A DNA stretch of 64,000 nucleotides from Solirubrobacteraceae bacterium (GCA_031177685.1 JAPSGI010000005.1:1-64000); one strand, 5' to 3'. Positions 1 through 9,045 are shown, numbered from the stretch's first letter. The notes: generated by a model not told the origin, from the sequence alone. A program made the numbers and translations.

Positions 1-301
1 CGGGATCGGACTGCGCGACGTCGCGCCACAGCCGGCCCTCCAGCTCGCCGCGGTCACCCTCGGCGAGACGCGGGTCGACGACCGGCTCGATCCCCAGGCG
101 CCGCCCGACGATCTCCGCGGTCTCGCGAGCGCGGCTCAGCTGCGAGCAGTAGAGCGCGACGATGCCCTCGCCGGCGACGCGCTCCGCCAGCTCGGCGGCC
201 TGCGCGCGGCCGGTGTCGTTGAGCGGCGTGTCCAGCCGGCCCTGGATGCGGATCGGCTCTCGGTTGTCGTCGGTCTCCCCGTGGCGCGCGAGCAGGATCA
301 C
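1..301 (-). CDS. Histidine phosphatase family protein (C-terminally cut by window edge)
   Basis: The minus strand reads from a GTG at 301 into a protein beginning VILLARHGETDDNREP, which carries the RHG(E) signature of the histidine phosphatase (phosphoglycerate mutase-like) superfamily, followed by SQLSRARETAEI as in this family. About 100 residues are visible; the catalytic second histidine would lie beyond the window edge. The GTG overlaps the stop of the upstream phosphosulfolactate-synthase gene by 4 nt (GTGA), so the two are translationally coupled. Members act on phosphosugars or other small phosphoesters; the substrate cannot be told from this fragment. Confidence 0.85.
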   Translation of the reverse strand, partial: MILLARHGETDDNREPIRIQGRLDTPLNDTGRAQAAELAERVAGEGIVALYCSQLSRARETAEIVGRRLGIEPVVDPRLAEGDRGELEGRLWRDVAQSDP

Positions 302-1050
302 GGCTCGACGTTCGCCGTGTCCGAGCGCAGTCCTAGCCGCAGCGTCTCGAGCGACAGGACGTCGGCCGGGGGGATGTTGCCGAGGTTGACCTCGGGGCCG
401 AAGCGCTCGATGAACCACACCTGCTGGTGCTTGCGCGGCGCCTCGAACACCAGGCGGCCGGGGTCGACCTCGTGGGCGATCTCGTCGATGAGCCCCATGC
501 GGACCTCGCCGTCGCCCCGGAAGATCCCGGCGTTCCCGCTCTCGCGCGCCTCGGCGATCACCTTCCACGCGCCGGCGGCCAGCTCGCTCTCGATCTGCTC
601 GACCCAGCGGTACGGCGCCATGATCTTGGCGTCGTCCTTGGAGCCGACCTCCGAGAACACGGTGAACTCCTTGGCGAGGCGCTCGATCAGGCGCAGCTTC
701 TCGTCGTGGTCGAGCTCGATCGTCCCGTCGGAGACCTCGACGTGCAGGAGACCGAGCTCCTTGACGTAGTCGACCAGGCCCTCCAGGCGGCGCTGGGAGA
801 TGGCGATCTCCGTCAGCGTGCCGCCGAGCACGACCGGGATGCCGTGCGCGCGGTAGCGCGCGAGCTTGGCCTGCAGGTTGCCGGTGGCCAGCGCGGAGCC
901 CCAGCCGAGCTTGACGAAGTCCACGAAGTCGCCGGCGACCTCGATCATCCCCTCGACCTCGGCCACCGACAGGCCGCGGTCCAGCACGTGCGTGATGCCC
1001 TGCTCGCGCGGCTTCGCGCTGCGGGCGGGGAGGTCGAGGAAGCTCGTCAC
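298..1050 (-). CDS. Phosphosulfolactate synthase family protein (ComA-like)
   Basis: 250 aa from a GTG (VTSFLDLPARS). The protein matches the phosphosulfolactate synthase family, a TIM-barrel enzyme that in methanogens adds sulfite to phosphoenolpyruvate in coenzyme M synthesis. Recognisable stretches are VDFVKLGWGSA, the PVVLGGTLTEIA turn, EVSDGTIEL and the C-terminal FGPEVNLGNIPPADVLSLE. Length is normal for the family. Bacterial homologues occur in organisms without methanogenesis and their substrate is usually unproven, so the product here could be phosphosulfolactate or a related sulfonate. It is coupled to the histidine phosphatase downstream, which could act on its phosphorylated product; that link is inference. 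Confidence 0.85.
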   Translation of the reverse strand: MTSFLDLPARSAKPREQGITHVLDRGLSVAEVEGMIEVAGDFVDFVKLGWGSALATGNLQAKLARYRAHGIPVVLGGTLTEIAISQRRLEGLVDYVKELGLLHVEVSDGTIELDHDEKLRLIERLAKEFTVFSEVGSKDDAKIMAPYRWVEQIESELAAGAWKVIAEARESGNAGIFRGDGEVRMGLIDEIAHEVDPGRLVFEAPRKHQQVWFIERFGPEVNLGNIPPADVLSLETLRLGLRSDTANVEP

Positions 1051-1061
1051 CGCACGCGACG

Positions 1062-2420
1062 CTACTGCGTGCGGTCGGCGCCCACGGTCACGACCACCTC
1101 GGCGTCCGGGCCGGCGATGGCCTGCGTGTTCGCGTCGAGCGTCCTGACCCGCGTCTTGGGGACCTTGAGGATCTCCGCGACCTCGTCCGCGGCCGCGCGC
1201 TGGTCGGGCGAGTACTGGACTGTCGTCTCGGCGCGCTGCTGATCGGCGGCATTGGTCACCTGGCCGCGCGCGAAGCCGGCGCTCTGCAGCTGGTCGCCGA
1301 CCTGGGCCGCGAGGCCCGGGACGGTGGTGCCGTTGAGGACGGACACCGTGACGTCGCCGCGCGAGACGGGAGCGGCGCCACCGGTGGCGGGGGCCGCGGG
1401 CTGCGGTGACCCGACGGTGTTCGGGCGCTCGGTCGTGCTCTCGTCGCCGCCGAGGAGCTGGGTGGCCAGCAGGACCACGACGACGAGTCCGGCGAGGGCG
1501 CCCGCCCCGATGGCGAGCGGACGGCGCCGGCTCGGGCCCGGCGGCGGGGTCTCGCCGCGCCGCGGCGCGGTCGCGGAGGGCGCGGAACCGCGCAGCGGCG
1601 CGGCCTGACCGGGCCGGCGGACCTCCGTGCGCTCGGCCGCGGGGCGCGGCGGTGCGGCGGTCGAGGCGGCGGCCGTCGCGGGCGCGGGAGCGCTCTCCCG
1701 CGCGTTGGCGGCGGCGGGAACGGGCTCCCTTTCGGGCGCCGGCGCGCCCGGGCGGGCGGGCGGGGCCGGGGCGGGCGGGCGAGGGCCTGCGGGAGCGGGC
1801 TGGCCGGGGCGAGCCGGCACTCCGGGAGTGGGCTGGCCGGGGCGAGCCGGCGTCCCGGGAGCGGCGCCGGGCGGAGATGGGGCGGCCGGAGCCGGGGCGG
1901 GCCCTCCGGGAGCGGGCTGGCCGGGGCGGGCGGGCGCGGCGGGACCCGGGCCGGCTGGAGCCGGGGCGCCCGGCGCGGGGGCTGCCGGACCGGGGCTCGC
2001 GGGGGCCGGAGCACCGGGAGAGGGCGCTCCCGGGGCGGTCTGTCCGGGGCGGGTGGGGGCTGCCGGGGTGGCGCCCGCGGCCGCGGCGGGCGCGCCTGCC
2101 GGCGCGGGGGTCCTCGCGGGGGCCTGTCCGGCCTGGCCGCGCTGGGCGGCCGCGGTTCCCGCCTCCATCGGCTGCGCCACCACCCGGCGGTCGGCGGCCG
2201 GGCGCTGGACGACGCGCTCGGCCTGGGCGATCACGCGGTCCTGCAGCTCCTGCGCGCGCTCCGGCGCGCGGCCCGCCCACTCGCGCAGGCGCCGCACCTC
2301 GCGCGCCTGCGCGAAGTACAGGAGGGCGAGGACCGCGAGGGCCGGGATCGCGGCGAAGCCCGCATAGGCGCCGTACTTCTCGACCTCGCTCGAGAGCGAG
2401 AGGGCGAAGACCTCGAACAT
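1062..2420 (-). CDS. Membrane protein with Pro/Ala-rich linker and C-terminal LytR_C domain
   Basis: 452 aa. There is an N-terminal membrane segment (about residues 18-37), then a charged stretch, then a long linker (about 85-280) of Pro/Ala/Gly repeats such as ARPGQPTPG. A second membrane segment (PLAIGAGALAGLVVVVLLATQLL) follows, and then a 100-residue domain starting VTVSVLNGTTVPGLA that matches LytR_C, found at the end of LytR-CpsA-Psr cell-wall ligases. The LCP catalytic domain itself is absent, so it is not a ligase; a cell-envelope role is inferred. The linker explains the strong DNA repeats at 1801-1935. It lies between the sugar-modification genes and the phosphosulfolactate-synthase gene on the same strand. 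Confidence 0.75.
   Translation of the reverse strand: MFEVFALSLSSEVEKYGAYAGFAAIPALAVLALLYFAQAREVRRLREWAGRAPERAQELQDRVIAQAERVVQRPAADRRVVAQPMEAGTAAAQRGQAGQAPARTPAPAGAPAAAAGATPAAPTRPGQTAPGAPSPGAPAPASPGPAAPAPGAPAPAGPGPAAPARPGQPAPGGPAPAPAAPSPPGAAPGTPARPGQPTPGVPARPGQPAPAGPRPPAPAPPARPGAPAPEREPVPAAANARESAPAPATAAASTAAPPRPAAERTEVRRPGQAAPLRGSAPSATAPRRGETPPPGPSRRRPLAIGAGALAGLVVVVLLATQLLGGDESTTERPNTVGSPQPAAPATGGAAPVSRGDVTVSVLNGTTVPGLAAQVGDQLQSAGFARGQVTNAADQQRAETTVQYSPDQRAAADEVAEILKVPKTRVRTLDANTQAIAGPDAEVVVTVGADRTQ
1801..1935. repeat. In-gene repeat coding for ARPGQPxPG units
   Basis: The 18-base unit tggccggggcgagccggc occurs at 1801-1818 and again at 1834-1851, 33 bp (11 codons) apart, with a diverged copy at 1918-1935, 84 bp (28 codons) on. 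All spacings are multiples of three, so copy-number change would keep the frame. It encodes the proline-rich linker of the LytR_C protein. Confidence 0.8.
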
Positions 2421-2430
2421 CTCGTGGAGT

Positions 2431-4359
2431 CTAGGAGGACACCCGGAGGGCCGGGGCCGTGCGGGCGGTCGACAGCTCGGCCACCTTGGCCGCCAGGCCG
2501 GCCGCGTCCCCCTCGAGCGCGAGGACGTTCACCTGGTCGAAGGTGTCCTCCACCCACGCGGGGTCGAGCGGGGGACGCTCGGCGGCCAGGATCTTCTCCG
2601 CCGGCGTGCTCTGCGGGCGCTCGTAGGGGTTGAACAGGTCCTCGTGCAGCTTCTCGCCGGGCCGGCGGCCGACGATCTCGATCGCGATGTCGCGGTCGGG
2701 CTCCAGGCCGGACAGGCGGATCATGTCGCGCGCCAGCTCCATGATCTCGACGGGCTCGCCCATCTCCAGCACGAAGACCTCACCGCCCTCGCCCAGCGAG
2801 CCCGCCCGGATGATCAGCTGGACCGCCTCCGGGATCGTCATGAAGTAGCGCGTCATCCGCTCGTCGGTCACGGTCACCGGACCGCCCGCGGCGATCTGGG
2901 CGCGGAAGATCTGCACCACCGAGCCCGACGACCCCAGCACGTTGCCGAACCGCACGGTGGCGTAGCGCGTCGCGGGATGGTGCGCACCCGCCGCCTCCAC
3001 CGCCCACTCCGCGAGCGCCTTGGACGCCCCCATCACCGTCTTCGGCGTCACGGCCTTGTCGGTGGACACCAGGACGAAGCGCTGCGCGCCGTACTCGCCC
3101 GCGATCCGCGCCACGATCCGCGTGGCCAGCGCGTTGTTGCGCACCGCCTCCACCGGGTTGGCCTCCATCAGGCCGACGTGCTTGTAGGCGGCGGCGTGGA
3201 AGACGATCGCCGGGCGGTGCTCGGCGAACACCTCGCGCATGCGCTCCTCCTCCTTGCAGTCCGCCAGCACGGCCGCCGTGCTGCGGAAGTGGCGCACCTC
3301 CTCGAGCTCGCGCGTGATCTCGAACAGGTTGTCCTCGGCGTGATCGAGGAGGACGAGCTTGCGCGGAGCCACGCGGGCGATCTGCCGGCACAGCTCGGCG
3401 CCGATCGATCCCCCCGCCCCGGTCACCATCACGACCTGGCCGGTCAGGTAGGCGCCCACGCGCTCCAGCTCCACGCGCACCGGCTCGCGGCCCAGGACGT
3501 CCTCCACGCGCAGCTCGCGCAGCTGGCGCATCACGTTGGCGCCGCCGGCCAGCAGCTCGAACACCGTGGGCAGCGTGCGGACCGGGATCCCGCGCGAACG
3601 GCACGCGGTCACCACGCGCGCGCGCAGCGTCCCGGGCGCGGAGGGGATCGCGATGATCACCTCGTCTGGCTCGACCTCGTCGAGGATCCGCGCCAGCTCC
3701 TCGGTGCCGCCCAGCACGCGCAGCCCGTGGTCGAGGCGCAGGCCGCGCTTGCGCGGGTCGTCGTCGGCGAACCCGACGGGGCGGTAGCCGAGGTCGGGAT
3801 TGCGCACGATCTCGCGCAGGACCAGGCGCCCGCCGTCGCCCGCTCCGACGATCAGCACGTCGCGCGCGCCGCGGTTGGGCGAGAAGCCGCGCACCGGGCG
3901 CTCCAGGACCTCGGACACCAGCAGCCGCACCCCCGCCGTGAAGGCCAGGGCCAGCAGCCCGAACAGCACGATCACGCCCGCCGGAGCCGACACCGCGATC
4001 TCGGCGCCCGTCCGCGTGACGATCTTGACCGGGTGGGCGATCGCCACGTACGCCGCGATCGCGATCGTCACCAGCACGACCGCGCGCAGCACGGACTCGT
4101 AGTCGCGTCGCCCGAAGTAGCGCCACCACTTCTGGTACATCCCGCTCAGCGCGAAGACCGCGACCGCGCCCAGCGCCACGGGCACGAGGGTGGCTTCGAG
4201 CAGGTCCTGATAGCGCGGCGGGATGCCGCGGTCGAAGCGCAGGACGAAGGCGAGCCACCACGCGAGAGCCACCAGCAGCCCGTCCACGACGAGCTGGGGC
4301 AGCGAGTGCCGGTGCACCGGGAGGCCCACGGACCGGATCCGGCGGCGCATCCGCGGCAT
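2431..4359 (-). CDS. CapD/FlaA1-like nucleotide-sugar 4,6-dehydratase, membrane-anchored
   Basis: 642 aa when started at the ATG just after the upstream stop (MPRMRRRIRSVG); a second ATG lies three codons on. The first ~150 residues contain four predicted membrane segments. A CoA-binding-like/Rossmann domain (VLIVGAGDGGRLVLREI) follows, then a second Rossmann domain with VMVTGAGGSIGAELCRQ for NAD(P) and the extended SDR active-site region. This is the WbpM/CapD/PglF architecture: UDP-GlcNAc or similar sugar is converted to the 4-keto-6-deoxy form at the inner membrane face. The DegT/DnrJ aminotransferase two genes upstream is the usual next step for such 4-keto sugars, so the cluster probably makes an amino-deoxy sugar for a surface polysaccharide or glycan. 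Confidence 0.9.
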   Translation of the reverse strand: MPRMRRRIRSVGLPVHRHSLPQLVVDGLLVALAWWLAFVLRFDRGIPPRYQDLLEATLVPVALGAVAVFALSGMYQKWWRYFGRRDYESVLRAVVLVTIAIAAYVAIAHPVKIVTRTGAEIAVSAPAGVIVLFGLLALAFTAGVRLLVSEVLERPVRGFSPNRGARDVLIVGAGDGGRLVLREIVRNPDLGYRPVGFADDDPRKRGLRLDHGLRVLGGTEELARILDEVEPDEVIIAIPSAPGTLRARVVTACRSRGIPVRTLPTVFELLAGGANVMRQLRELRVEDVLGREPVRVELERVGAYLTGQVVMVTGAGGSIGAELCRQIARVAPRKLVLLDHAEDNLFEITRELEEVRHFRSTAAVLADCKEEERMREVFAEHRPAIVFHAAAYKHVGLMEANPVEAVRNNALATRIVARIAGEYGAQRFVLVSTDKAVTPKTVMGASKALAEWAVEAAGAHHPATRYATVRFGNVLGSSGSVVQIFRAQIAAGGPVTVTDERMTRYFMTIPEAVQLIIRAGSLGEGGEVFVLEMGEPVEIMELARDMIRLSGLEPDRDIAIEIVGRRPGEKLHEDLFNPYERPQSTPAEKILAAERPPLDPAWVEDTFDQVNVLALEGDAAGLAAKVAELSTARTAPALRVSS

Positions 4360-4360
4360 T

Positions 4361-5359
4361 CTAGAGCGAGGTGAGCAGCTCGGCATAGAGCGCGGGATCG
4401 CGGCGCACGCGTGCTTGCACGGCGTCCTTGCGCCGGCGCAGGTCCAGCGCCTCGGGATCGTCGAGACGCCGCAGCCGTCCCTCGGCCACCAGCCGCTCGT
4501 CCACCGCGCCCAGCCGGCCCCCGAACGTCGTGTAGACCGGCGTGCCCAGCGCCACGGCCTCGCGGTTCATGGTCCCGCCGGCCGAGATGACGAGGTCGGC
4601 GTGCGCGACCAGCGATTGGGCGTCGATGGCGCGGTCGGGGACGATCAGCCCTCCCGCCGCCGCGAGCTCGGCGCGCTGCTCGGCCGTGCGGGGGAGCACG
4701 ACCGCCTGGACGTCGGCGTCGGCGCGCAGCCGCACGATCACCTGCGCGAACAGCGGGTTCTCGAAGCGGTGGTAGAGCGAGACGGCGGGCGGCGTGCGGA
4801 CCACCACGAGCGGCCGCGCGGCGTCTAGCCCCAGCTCGTCGAGGACCGCGCCGTCCGGCTCGAAGTCGGCCAGGTAGTACTCCTCCTTGAGGCCCGGGTA
4901 GCGGCGCAGCTTGCCGCGCGCCCCGTAGCGCTCCAGCCGGGCCGGCGGGATCGCGTCGGGGACCACGACCGCGCGGGCGAGCCGGCAGTTGACGTTGTGC
5001 TGGACGGTCGCCCACTCGTAGTCGAACGTCGTCGTCGCGGGCACGCGCAGCAGCCGCGCGGCGACCATCACGTCGTTGGAGCCGTGCCCGATCGCCAGGT
5101 CGAAGCGCGTCCGCGTCCGCGCCCACCGCACCAGCGCGGTGGAGCGCGAGGCCAGGCCCAGCGCCTTGGCGGCGATGCGTCCGCCGCGGTGGCGGCCGAT
5201 CGCGGTGTGCTCGATCCCGTGCAGCCGGCACAGCGCGAGCGTCTGCGCGAAGTCGCGCGCGGTGACCTCCACCTCCCAGCCGCGGTCGCGCAGCGTCGCG
5301 ATGACGGGACGCAGGGCCAGGACGTGGGGGGAGTTGGTGAGGTCGATCCAGGCCCGCAC
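4361..5359 (-). CDS. DUF354 family protein (glycosyltransferase-like fold)
   Basis: 332 aa, starting MRAWIDLTNSPHV and matching the DUF354 family, whose members look like GT-B glycosyltransferases related to the UDP-GlcNAc 2-epimerase/MurG group. Supporting features are the N-terminal WIDLTNSPHVLALRPVI, the GHGSNDVMVAARLL stretch and the C-terminal LVISAGGTMNREAVALGTPVYTTF, a loop resembling the nucleotide-sugar site of GT-B enzymes. It starts directly after the stop of the DegT-type gene and its own stop is 1 nt before the CapD-like start, so all three form one operon. The exact sugar transferred or epimerised cannot be read from sequence. Confidence 0.8.
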   Translation of the reverse strand: MRAWIDLTNSPHVLALRPVIATLRDRGWEVEVTARDFAQTLALCRLHGIEHTAIGRHRGGRIAAKALGLASRSTALVRWARTRTRFDLAIGHGSNDVMVAARLLRVPATTTFDYEWATVQHNVNCRLARAVVVPDAIPPARLERYGARGKLRRYPGLKEEYYLADFEPDGAVLDELGLDAARPLVVVRTPPAVSLYHRFENPLFAQVIVRLRADADVQAVVLPRTAEQRAELAAAGGLIVPDRAIDAQSLVAHADLVISAGGTMNREAVALGTPVYTTFGGRLGAVDERLVAEGRLRRLDDPEALDLRRRKDAVQARVRRDPALYAELLTSL

Positions 5360-6445
5360 CTACGCGCGCGCCTCGCGGATCGCGGAGACGACCTGGATCG
5401 CGTCGACGCGGTCGAGCACCGGGCTCATCGGAATCGCCAGGTGCGTGCGCGCGAGCTCGTCGGTGGCGGGCAGCGCGACGTGCGGGGCGTAGTCGCGCAT
5501 GGCGGGCTGGCGGTGGACGGGCGTGCGGTAGTACGCCCGCTGCCCGATCCCCACGCGCTGGAGGGCCTCGCCGAGCTGCTCGGCCAGCGGGTGACGGATC
5601 ACGTACAGGTGCCAGGCCGGCTGCGCCTGCTCCACGGGGACGGGCAGGGCCACCAGCTCGCCCAGGCCCGCTTCTGCGTAGTGACGCTCGGCGGCGCGGC
5701 GCCCGTCCGACCACTCGTCGAGGTGAGGCAGCAGCACGCGCAGGAGCGCGGCCTGCAGCTCGTCCAGGCGCGAGTTGTAGCCCACGTGCTCGTAGGTGAC
5801 CTTGTCCGCGGAGCCGTGGAAGCGCAGGACCCGGGCCTGCTCGGCCACGCCGTCGTCGTCGGTGACGATCGCGCCGCCGTCGCCGAACCCGCCCAGGTTC
5901 TTGGAGGGGAAGAACGAGAAGGTGGCGGCGGTCCCGAACGCGCCGGCGCGCCGCCCGGCGCGCCGCGAGCCGGCGGCCTGGGCGCTGTCGCACAGCACCG
6001 GAACGCCCAGCGCCTCGATCTCGGGCGCCGGCGCGACGTTGCCGAACAGGTCGACGGCGACCACGGCCTTGGTGCGGGGCGTCAGCGCGGCGCGCACCGT
6101 GTCGGGGGTCACGCAGAACGTGCCGGGATCGACGTCGCAGAACACCGGGCGCGCGCCGGTGGGCGGGATCGCCTCGGCGCTGGCGTAGAACGTGAACGAG
6201 GGGACCACCACGTCGTCGCCCGGGCCGACGCCCATGGCGCGCAGCGCGATGGTCAGCGCGTCGGTGCCGTTGGCCACGCCGACCGCGTGGCGCACTCCCA
6301 GGTGCGCGGCCAGCTCGGCCTCGAACGCGCGCACCTCGGGGCCCAGGACGTAGCTGCCCGAGTCCAGCACCGCCGCGGCGCGCTCGCGCAGGGCGGGCAG
6401 CAGCGGCTCCAGGGGCGTACGGGTGTCGAACAGGGGCACGGACAT
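5360..6445 (-). CDS. DegT/DnrJ/EryC1/StrS family PLP aminotransferase
   Basis: 361 aa from ATG at 6445 (MSVPLFDTRTPLEPLL). A typical sugar aminotransferase: PLP-phosphate contacts GVANGTDALTIALRA, the aspartate in VLCDSAQAAGS, and the Schiff-base lysine in FSFFPSKNLGGFGDGGA. The C-terminal half has the family's YNSRLDELQAALLRV. It transfers an amino group, usually from glutamate, to a keto-sugar nucleotide. First gene of the minus-strand trio with DUF354 and the CapD-like dehydratase, which supplies a suitable keto substrate. The divergent DedA gene begins 32 bp away. Confidence 0.92.
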   Translation of the reverse strand: MSVPLFDTRTPLEPLLPALRERAAAVLDSGSYVLGPEVRAFEAELAAHLGVRHAVGVANGTDALTIALRAMGVGPGDDVVVPSFTFYASAEAIPPTGARPVFCDVDPGTFCVTPDTVRAALTPRTKAVVAVDLFGNVAPAPEIEALGVPVLCDSAQAAGSRRAGRRAGAFGTAATFSFFPSKNLGGFGDGGAIVTDDDGVAEQARVLRFHGSADKVTYEHVGYNSRLDELQAALLRVLLPHLDEWSDGRRAAERHYAEAGLGELVALPVPVEQAQPAWHLYVIRHPLAEQLGEALQRVGIGQRAYYRTPVHRQPAMRDYAPHVALPATDELARTHLAIPMSPVLDRVDAIQVVSAIREARA

Positions 6446-6476
6446 CGAGCCGCGAACGCTACCCTTCGCCGCTCGC

Positions 6477-7151
6477 ATGGACCCCGTCCTCGTCCACGCC
6501 TCGCTGACCGACCCGCTCGTGAACTTCGCCACCGACGTCGTGGCCGAGCTCGGGCTGCCCGGGATCTTCATCCTCATGCTGCTGGAGAGCGCCTGCATCC
6601 CGATCCCCTCGGAGGCGACGATGCTCTTCGCCGGGTTCAACGTGCACGAGGGCGAGTACTCGCTGTTCGCGATCACGGCCGCCGGGTCGCTGGCGAACCT
6701 GGTCGGGTCGTGGATCGCCTACGCCGCGGGCTACTACGGCCGGGTCGACGTCATCGAGCGCCACGGCCACAAGCTCCACATCAAGAAGTCCCATCTCGAA
6801 TGGGCCGACCGCTGGTTCGAGCGCTACGGCGACGCGACGGTCTTCTTCACGCGGATGCTCCCGATCATCCGCACCTTCATCTCGCTGCCGGCGGGCGTGG
6901 CGCGGATGCCGTTCTGGCGCTTCAGCGTCCTCACGCTGGCGGGCTGCATCCCCTGGGTGCTCATGCTCGGGTTCATCGGCATGGAGGCCGGGTCGCGCTG
7001 GGAGTCGTGGAAGGACTCGCTGCACTACTTCGACTACGCGGTGGCCGCGCTCATCGTCCTCGGCGTGGTGTGGCTCCTGCTGCGCCGGCGGCGCGGCGGC
7101 GGGGGCGCGCCGGACGACCCCGCCCGCGCGGCGGATGCCCGAGTCGGCTGA
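6477..7151 (+). CDS. DedA family membrane protein
   Basis: 224 aa from ATG at 6477. It has the DedA/SNARE-associated hallmark regions: LESACIPIPSEATMLFAGF near the N-terminus, then GSWIAYAAGYYGR, and the conserved RMLPIIRTFISLPAGVARM. About five membrane segments. DedA proteins are linked to lipid-carrier (undecaprenyl phosphate) or phospholipid translocation, and the next gene is a UppP-like phosphatase, a coherent pairing for undecaprenyl phosphate recycling. A TACCCT element at 6460-6465 sits 11 nt upstream of the ATG, suggesting a very short leader. Confidence 0.92.
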   Translation: MDPVLVHASLTDPLVNFATDVVAELGLPGIFILMLLESACIPIPSEATMLFAGFNVHEGEYSLFAITAAGSLANLVGSWIAYAAGYYGRVDVIERHGHKLHIKKSHLEWADRWFERYGDATVFFTRMLPIIRTFISLPAGVARMPFWRFSVLTLAGCIPWVLMLGFIGMEAGSRWESWKDSLHYFDYAVAALIVLGVVWLLLRRRRGGGGAPDDPARAADARVG

Positions 7152-7968
7152 CGGGGCGCTGCCTCTGGGCCACGCCGCGGCGCTCGGCCTGCTCCACGGG
7201 CCCGCGGAGCTGCTTCCGATCTCCTCGTCCGGTCACGTGGAGCTGATCCCCTGGCTGGCGGGATGGCCGTACGCGCGGCTGGACCCGGAGCTGCGCAAGT
7301 CTTTCGAGGTGGCCCTGCACGCGGGGACGGCCGCCGCGCTGCTGGTCGCGCTGCGCGACGAGGTGGCCGAGGCGGCGGTCGGGCTGGACGCGCGCCGGGT
7401 GGGGCTGATCCTCGGCTCGCTGCTGCCGCCCGCGGCGGCCGCCCTGCTCCTGGAGAGGCGCATCGAGCGAGAGGCGACCTCGCCCGGGGCGATCGCCCTC
7501 GGGCTGCTGGCCGGGTCCGCGGCGATGGTGGCGGCGGAGGCGATCCCATCCCATGCCAAACCTCGTCGCGCGCGGGCGGAGGCGGGCCTTGCCGACGGGC
7601 TCGCGCTCGGTCTCGCGCAGGCGTGTGCGCTGTGGCCGGGCGTCTCGCGCAACGGGGCGACGCTGGTGGCCGCGCGGCTGCGGGGCTTCGGCCGCGAGGA
7701 CGCGAACGTCCTGTCCCGCCACGTCGCGCTGCCGGTGATCGCCGGCGCGACCGCGCTCAAGGGCTACCGGCTCGCCCGGCGCGGCGTGCCCGCACCGCTC
7801 GCGACGGCGTTCGGAGTCGGGACCGCCGCGGCGTTCGCCTCCACCCTGGGCTCCGTCCGCCTGGTCCGCACGGCCGACCGCGGCCATTCGCTCCTGCCCT
7901 ACGCCGCCTACCGCACGGCGCTGGCGGGGCTCGCGATCCGCCGCCTGCGGCAGAATCGCCGGAGATGA
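7135..7968 (+). CDS. uppP: Undecaprenyl-diphosphatase UppP/BacA-like
   Basis: 277 aa. It contains the two UppP signature segments: LLHGPAELLPISSSGHVELI (family G-x-TEFLPISSTGH) near the N-terminus and ALWPGVSRNGATLVAARL mid-protein. It is polytopic and normal in length. UppP hydrolyses undecaprenyl pyrophosphate to the monophosphate so that the lipid carrier can be reused in peptidoglycan and polysaccharide export. Its start overlaps the end of dedA by 17 nt and its stop overlaps purM by 4 nt. The first motif has Ala-Glu where Thr-Glu is common, but the Glu is kept. Confidence 0.88.
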   Translation: MPESADGALPLGHAAALGLLHGPAELLPISSSGHVELIPWLAGWPYARLDPELRKSFEVALHAGTAAALLVALRDEVAEAAVGLDARRVGLILGSLLPPAAAALLLERRIEREATSPGAIALGLLAGSAAMVAAEAIPSHAKPRRARAEAGLADGLALGLAQACALWPGVSRNGATLVAARLRGFGREDANVLSRHVALPVIAGATALKGYRLARRGVPAPLATAFGVGTAAAFASTLGSVRLVRTADRGHSLLPYAAYRTALAGLAIRRLRQNRRR

Positions 7969-8993
7969 GCGACGCGTACGCCCGCAGCGGCGTGGACACG
8001 GGCGATGCCGGGCGGGCGGTGGCCTCTCTCGTCGGCGTGCTGCGGACCATCGATCCCGGCCGCGCGTCGCGAGTCGTCCCGTTGCCCGGGCACTTCGCCA
8101 GCGTGATCGAGATCGCGCCCGGTCTGGGCCTGGCGCTGTGCACGGACGGGGTCGGGTCGAAGGTGATCGTGGCCGAGCAGGCCGGGCGCTTCGACACCGT
8201 GGGCATCGACTGCATCGCGATGAACGTCAACGACCTGGTGTGCGTCGGCGCGGAGCCGCTCGCGGTCCTCGACTACCTGGCCGTGGAGCGAGCCGACCCG
8301 GAGATGGCGGAGGCGCTTGGGCGGGGCTTGAAGGCCGGCGCCGAGGCGGCCGGTGTGGAGATCCCCGGCGGCGAGCTGGCCCAGCTGCCCGAGCTGATCC
8401 GCGGCCACCCCTCCCCGCACGGCTTCGACCTGACCGCCGCGGCCGTGGGCACCGTCGCCCTCGACGCGATCGTCTCGGGCGCCGACGTGGCGCCCGGCGA
8501 CGCCCTGATCGGGCTGCCCTCCTCCGGCGTGCACTCCAACGGCCTGACGCTCGCCCGCGAGGCGCTGCCCGACCTCGACGAACGCCCCCCCGAGCTGAAC
8601 GGCGCCAGCGTCGCCGACGCCCTGCTCGAGCCGACGGTCATCTACGTCCGCGCGGTCCTCGACCTGCTGCGCTCCGACGTCCCGGTCCACGGCCTGGCCC
8701 ACATCACCGGCGACGGCCTGGAGAACCTCCTGCGCCTGAACCCGGAGGTCGGCTTCGACGTGAGCGACCCCCTGCCCGTACCGCGGATCTTCGACCTGAT
8801 CGCCACGCGCGGGAACGTCCCGGCCGCCGAGATGTGGCGGGTGTTCAACATGGGCTGCGGCTTCTGCGCGATCGTCCCGGCCGCGGAATGTTCCGCGGCT
8901 GTGGAGATCCTCGCGCGCGATCACCCCGGGACCCGCCGGATCGGCACGGTCACGGGGGACGCCGGCCGGATCCTGCACCCCGCGCTGGCCTAG
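7965..8993 (+). CDS. purM: Phosphoribosylformylglycinamidine cyclo-ligase
   Basis: 342 aa from ATG at 7965, overlapping the uppP stop (ATGA). PurM closes the imidazole ring of AIR in purine synthesis, using ATP. Diagnostic segments are YARSGVDTGDAG at the N-terminus, LCTDGVGSKVIVA (family DGVGTK), the GIDCIAMNVNDLVCVGAEPL segment and the C-terminal HITGDGLENLLRLNP and FNMGCGFCAIV. It is full length. The gene is the last of the dedA-uppP-purM run and is followed by a strong inverted repeat at 9046-9074. Confidence 0.95.
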   Translation: MSDAYARSGVDTGDAGRAVASLVGVLRTIDPGRASRVVPLPGHFASVIEIAPGLGLALCTDGVGSKVIVAEQAGRFDTVGIDCIAMNVNDLVCVGAEPLAVLDYLAVERADPEMAEALGRGLKAGAEAAGVEIPGGELAQLPELIRGHPSPHGFDLTAAAVGTVALDAIVSGADVAPGDALIGLPSSGVHSNGLTLAREALPDLDERPPELNGASVADALLEPTVIYVRAVLDLLRSDVPVHGLAHITGDGLENLLRLNPEVGFDVSDPLPVPRIFDLIATRGNVPAAEMWRVFNMGCGFCAIVPAAECSAAVEILARDHPGTRRIGTVTGDAGRILHPALA

Positions 8994-9045
8994 GGCGCTA
9001 GCGCAAAAGACGGCCGGTCAGGGGTCAGGATCGGCCCCGCTGCGC

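Noticed and set aside
298-2280. Long open frame fusing Arg/Pro-rich sequence to the phosphosulfolactate-synthase gene
   Set aside because: The upstream part is the shadow of the LytR_C gene in another frame; the enzyme starts at GTG 1050.
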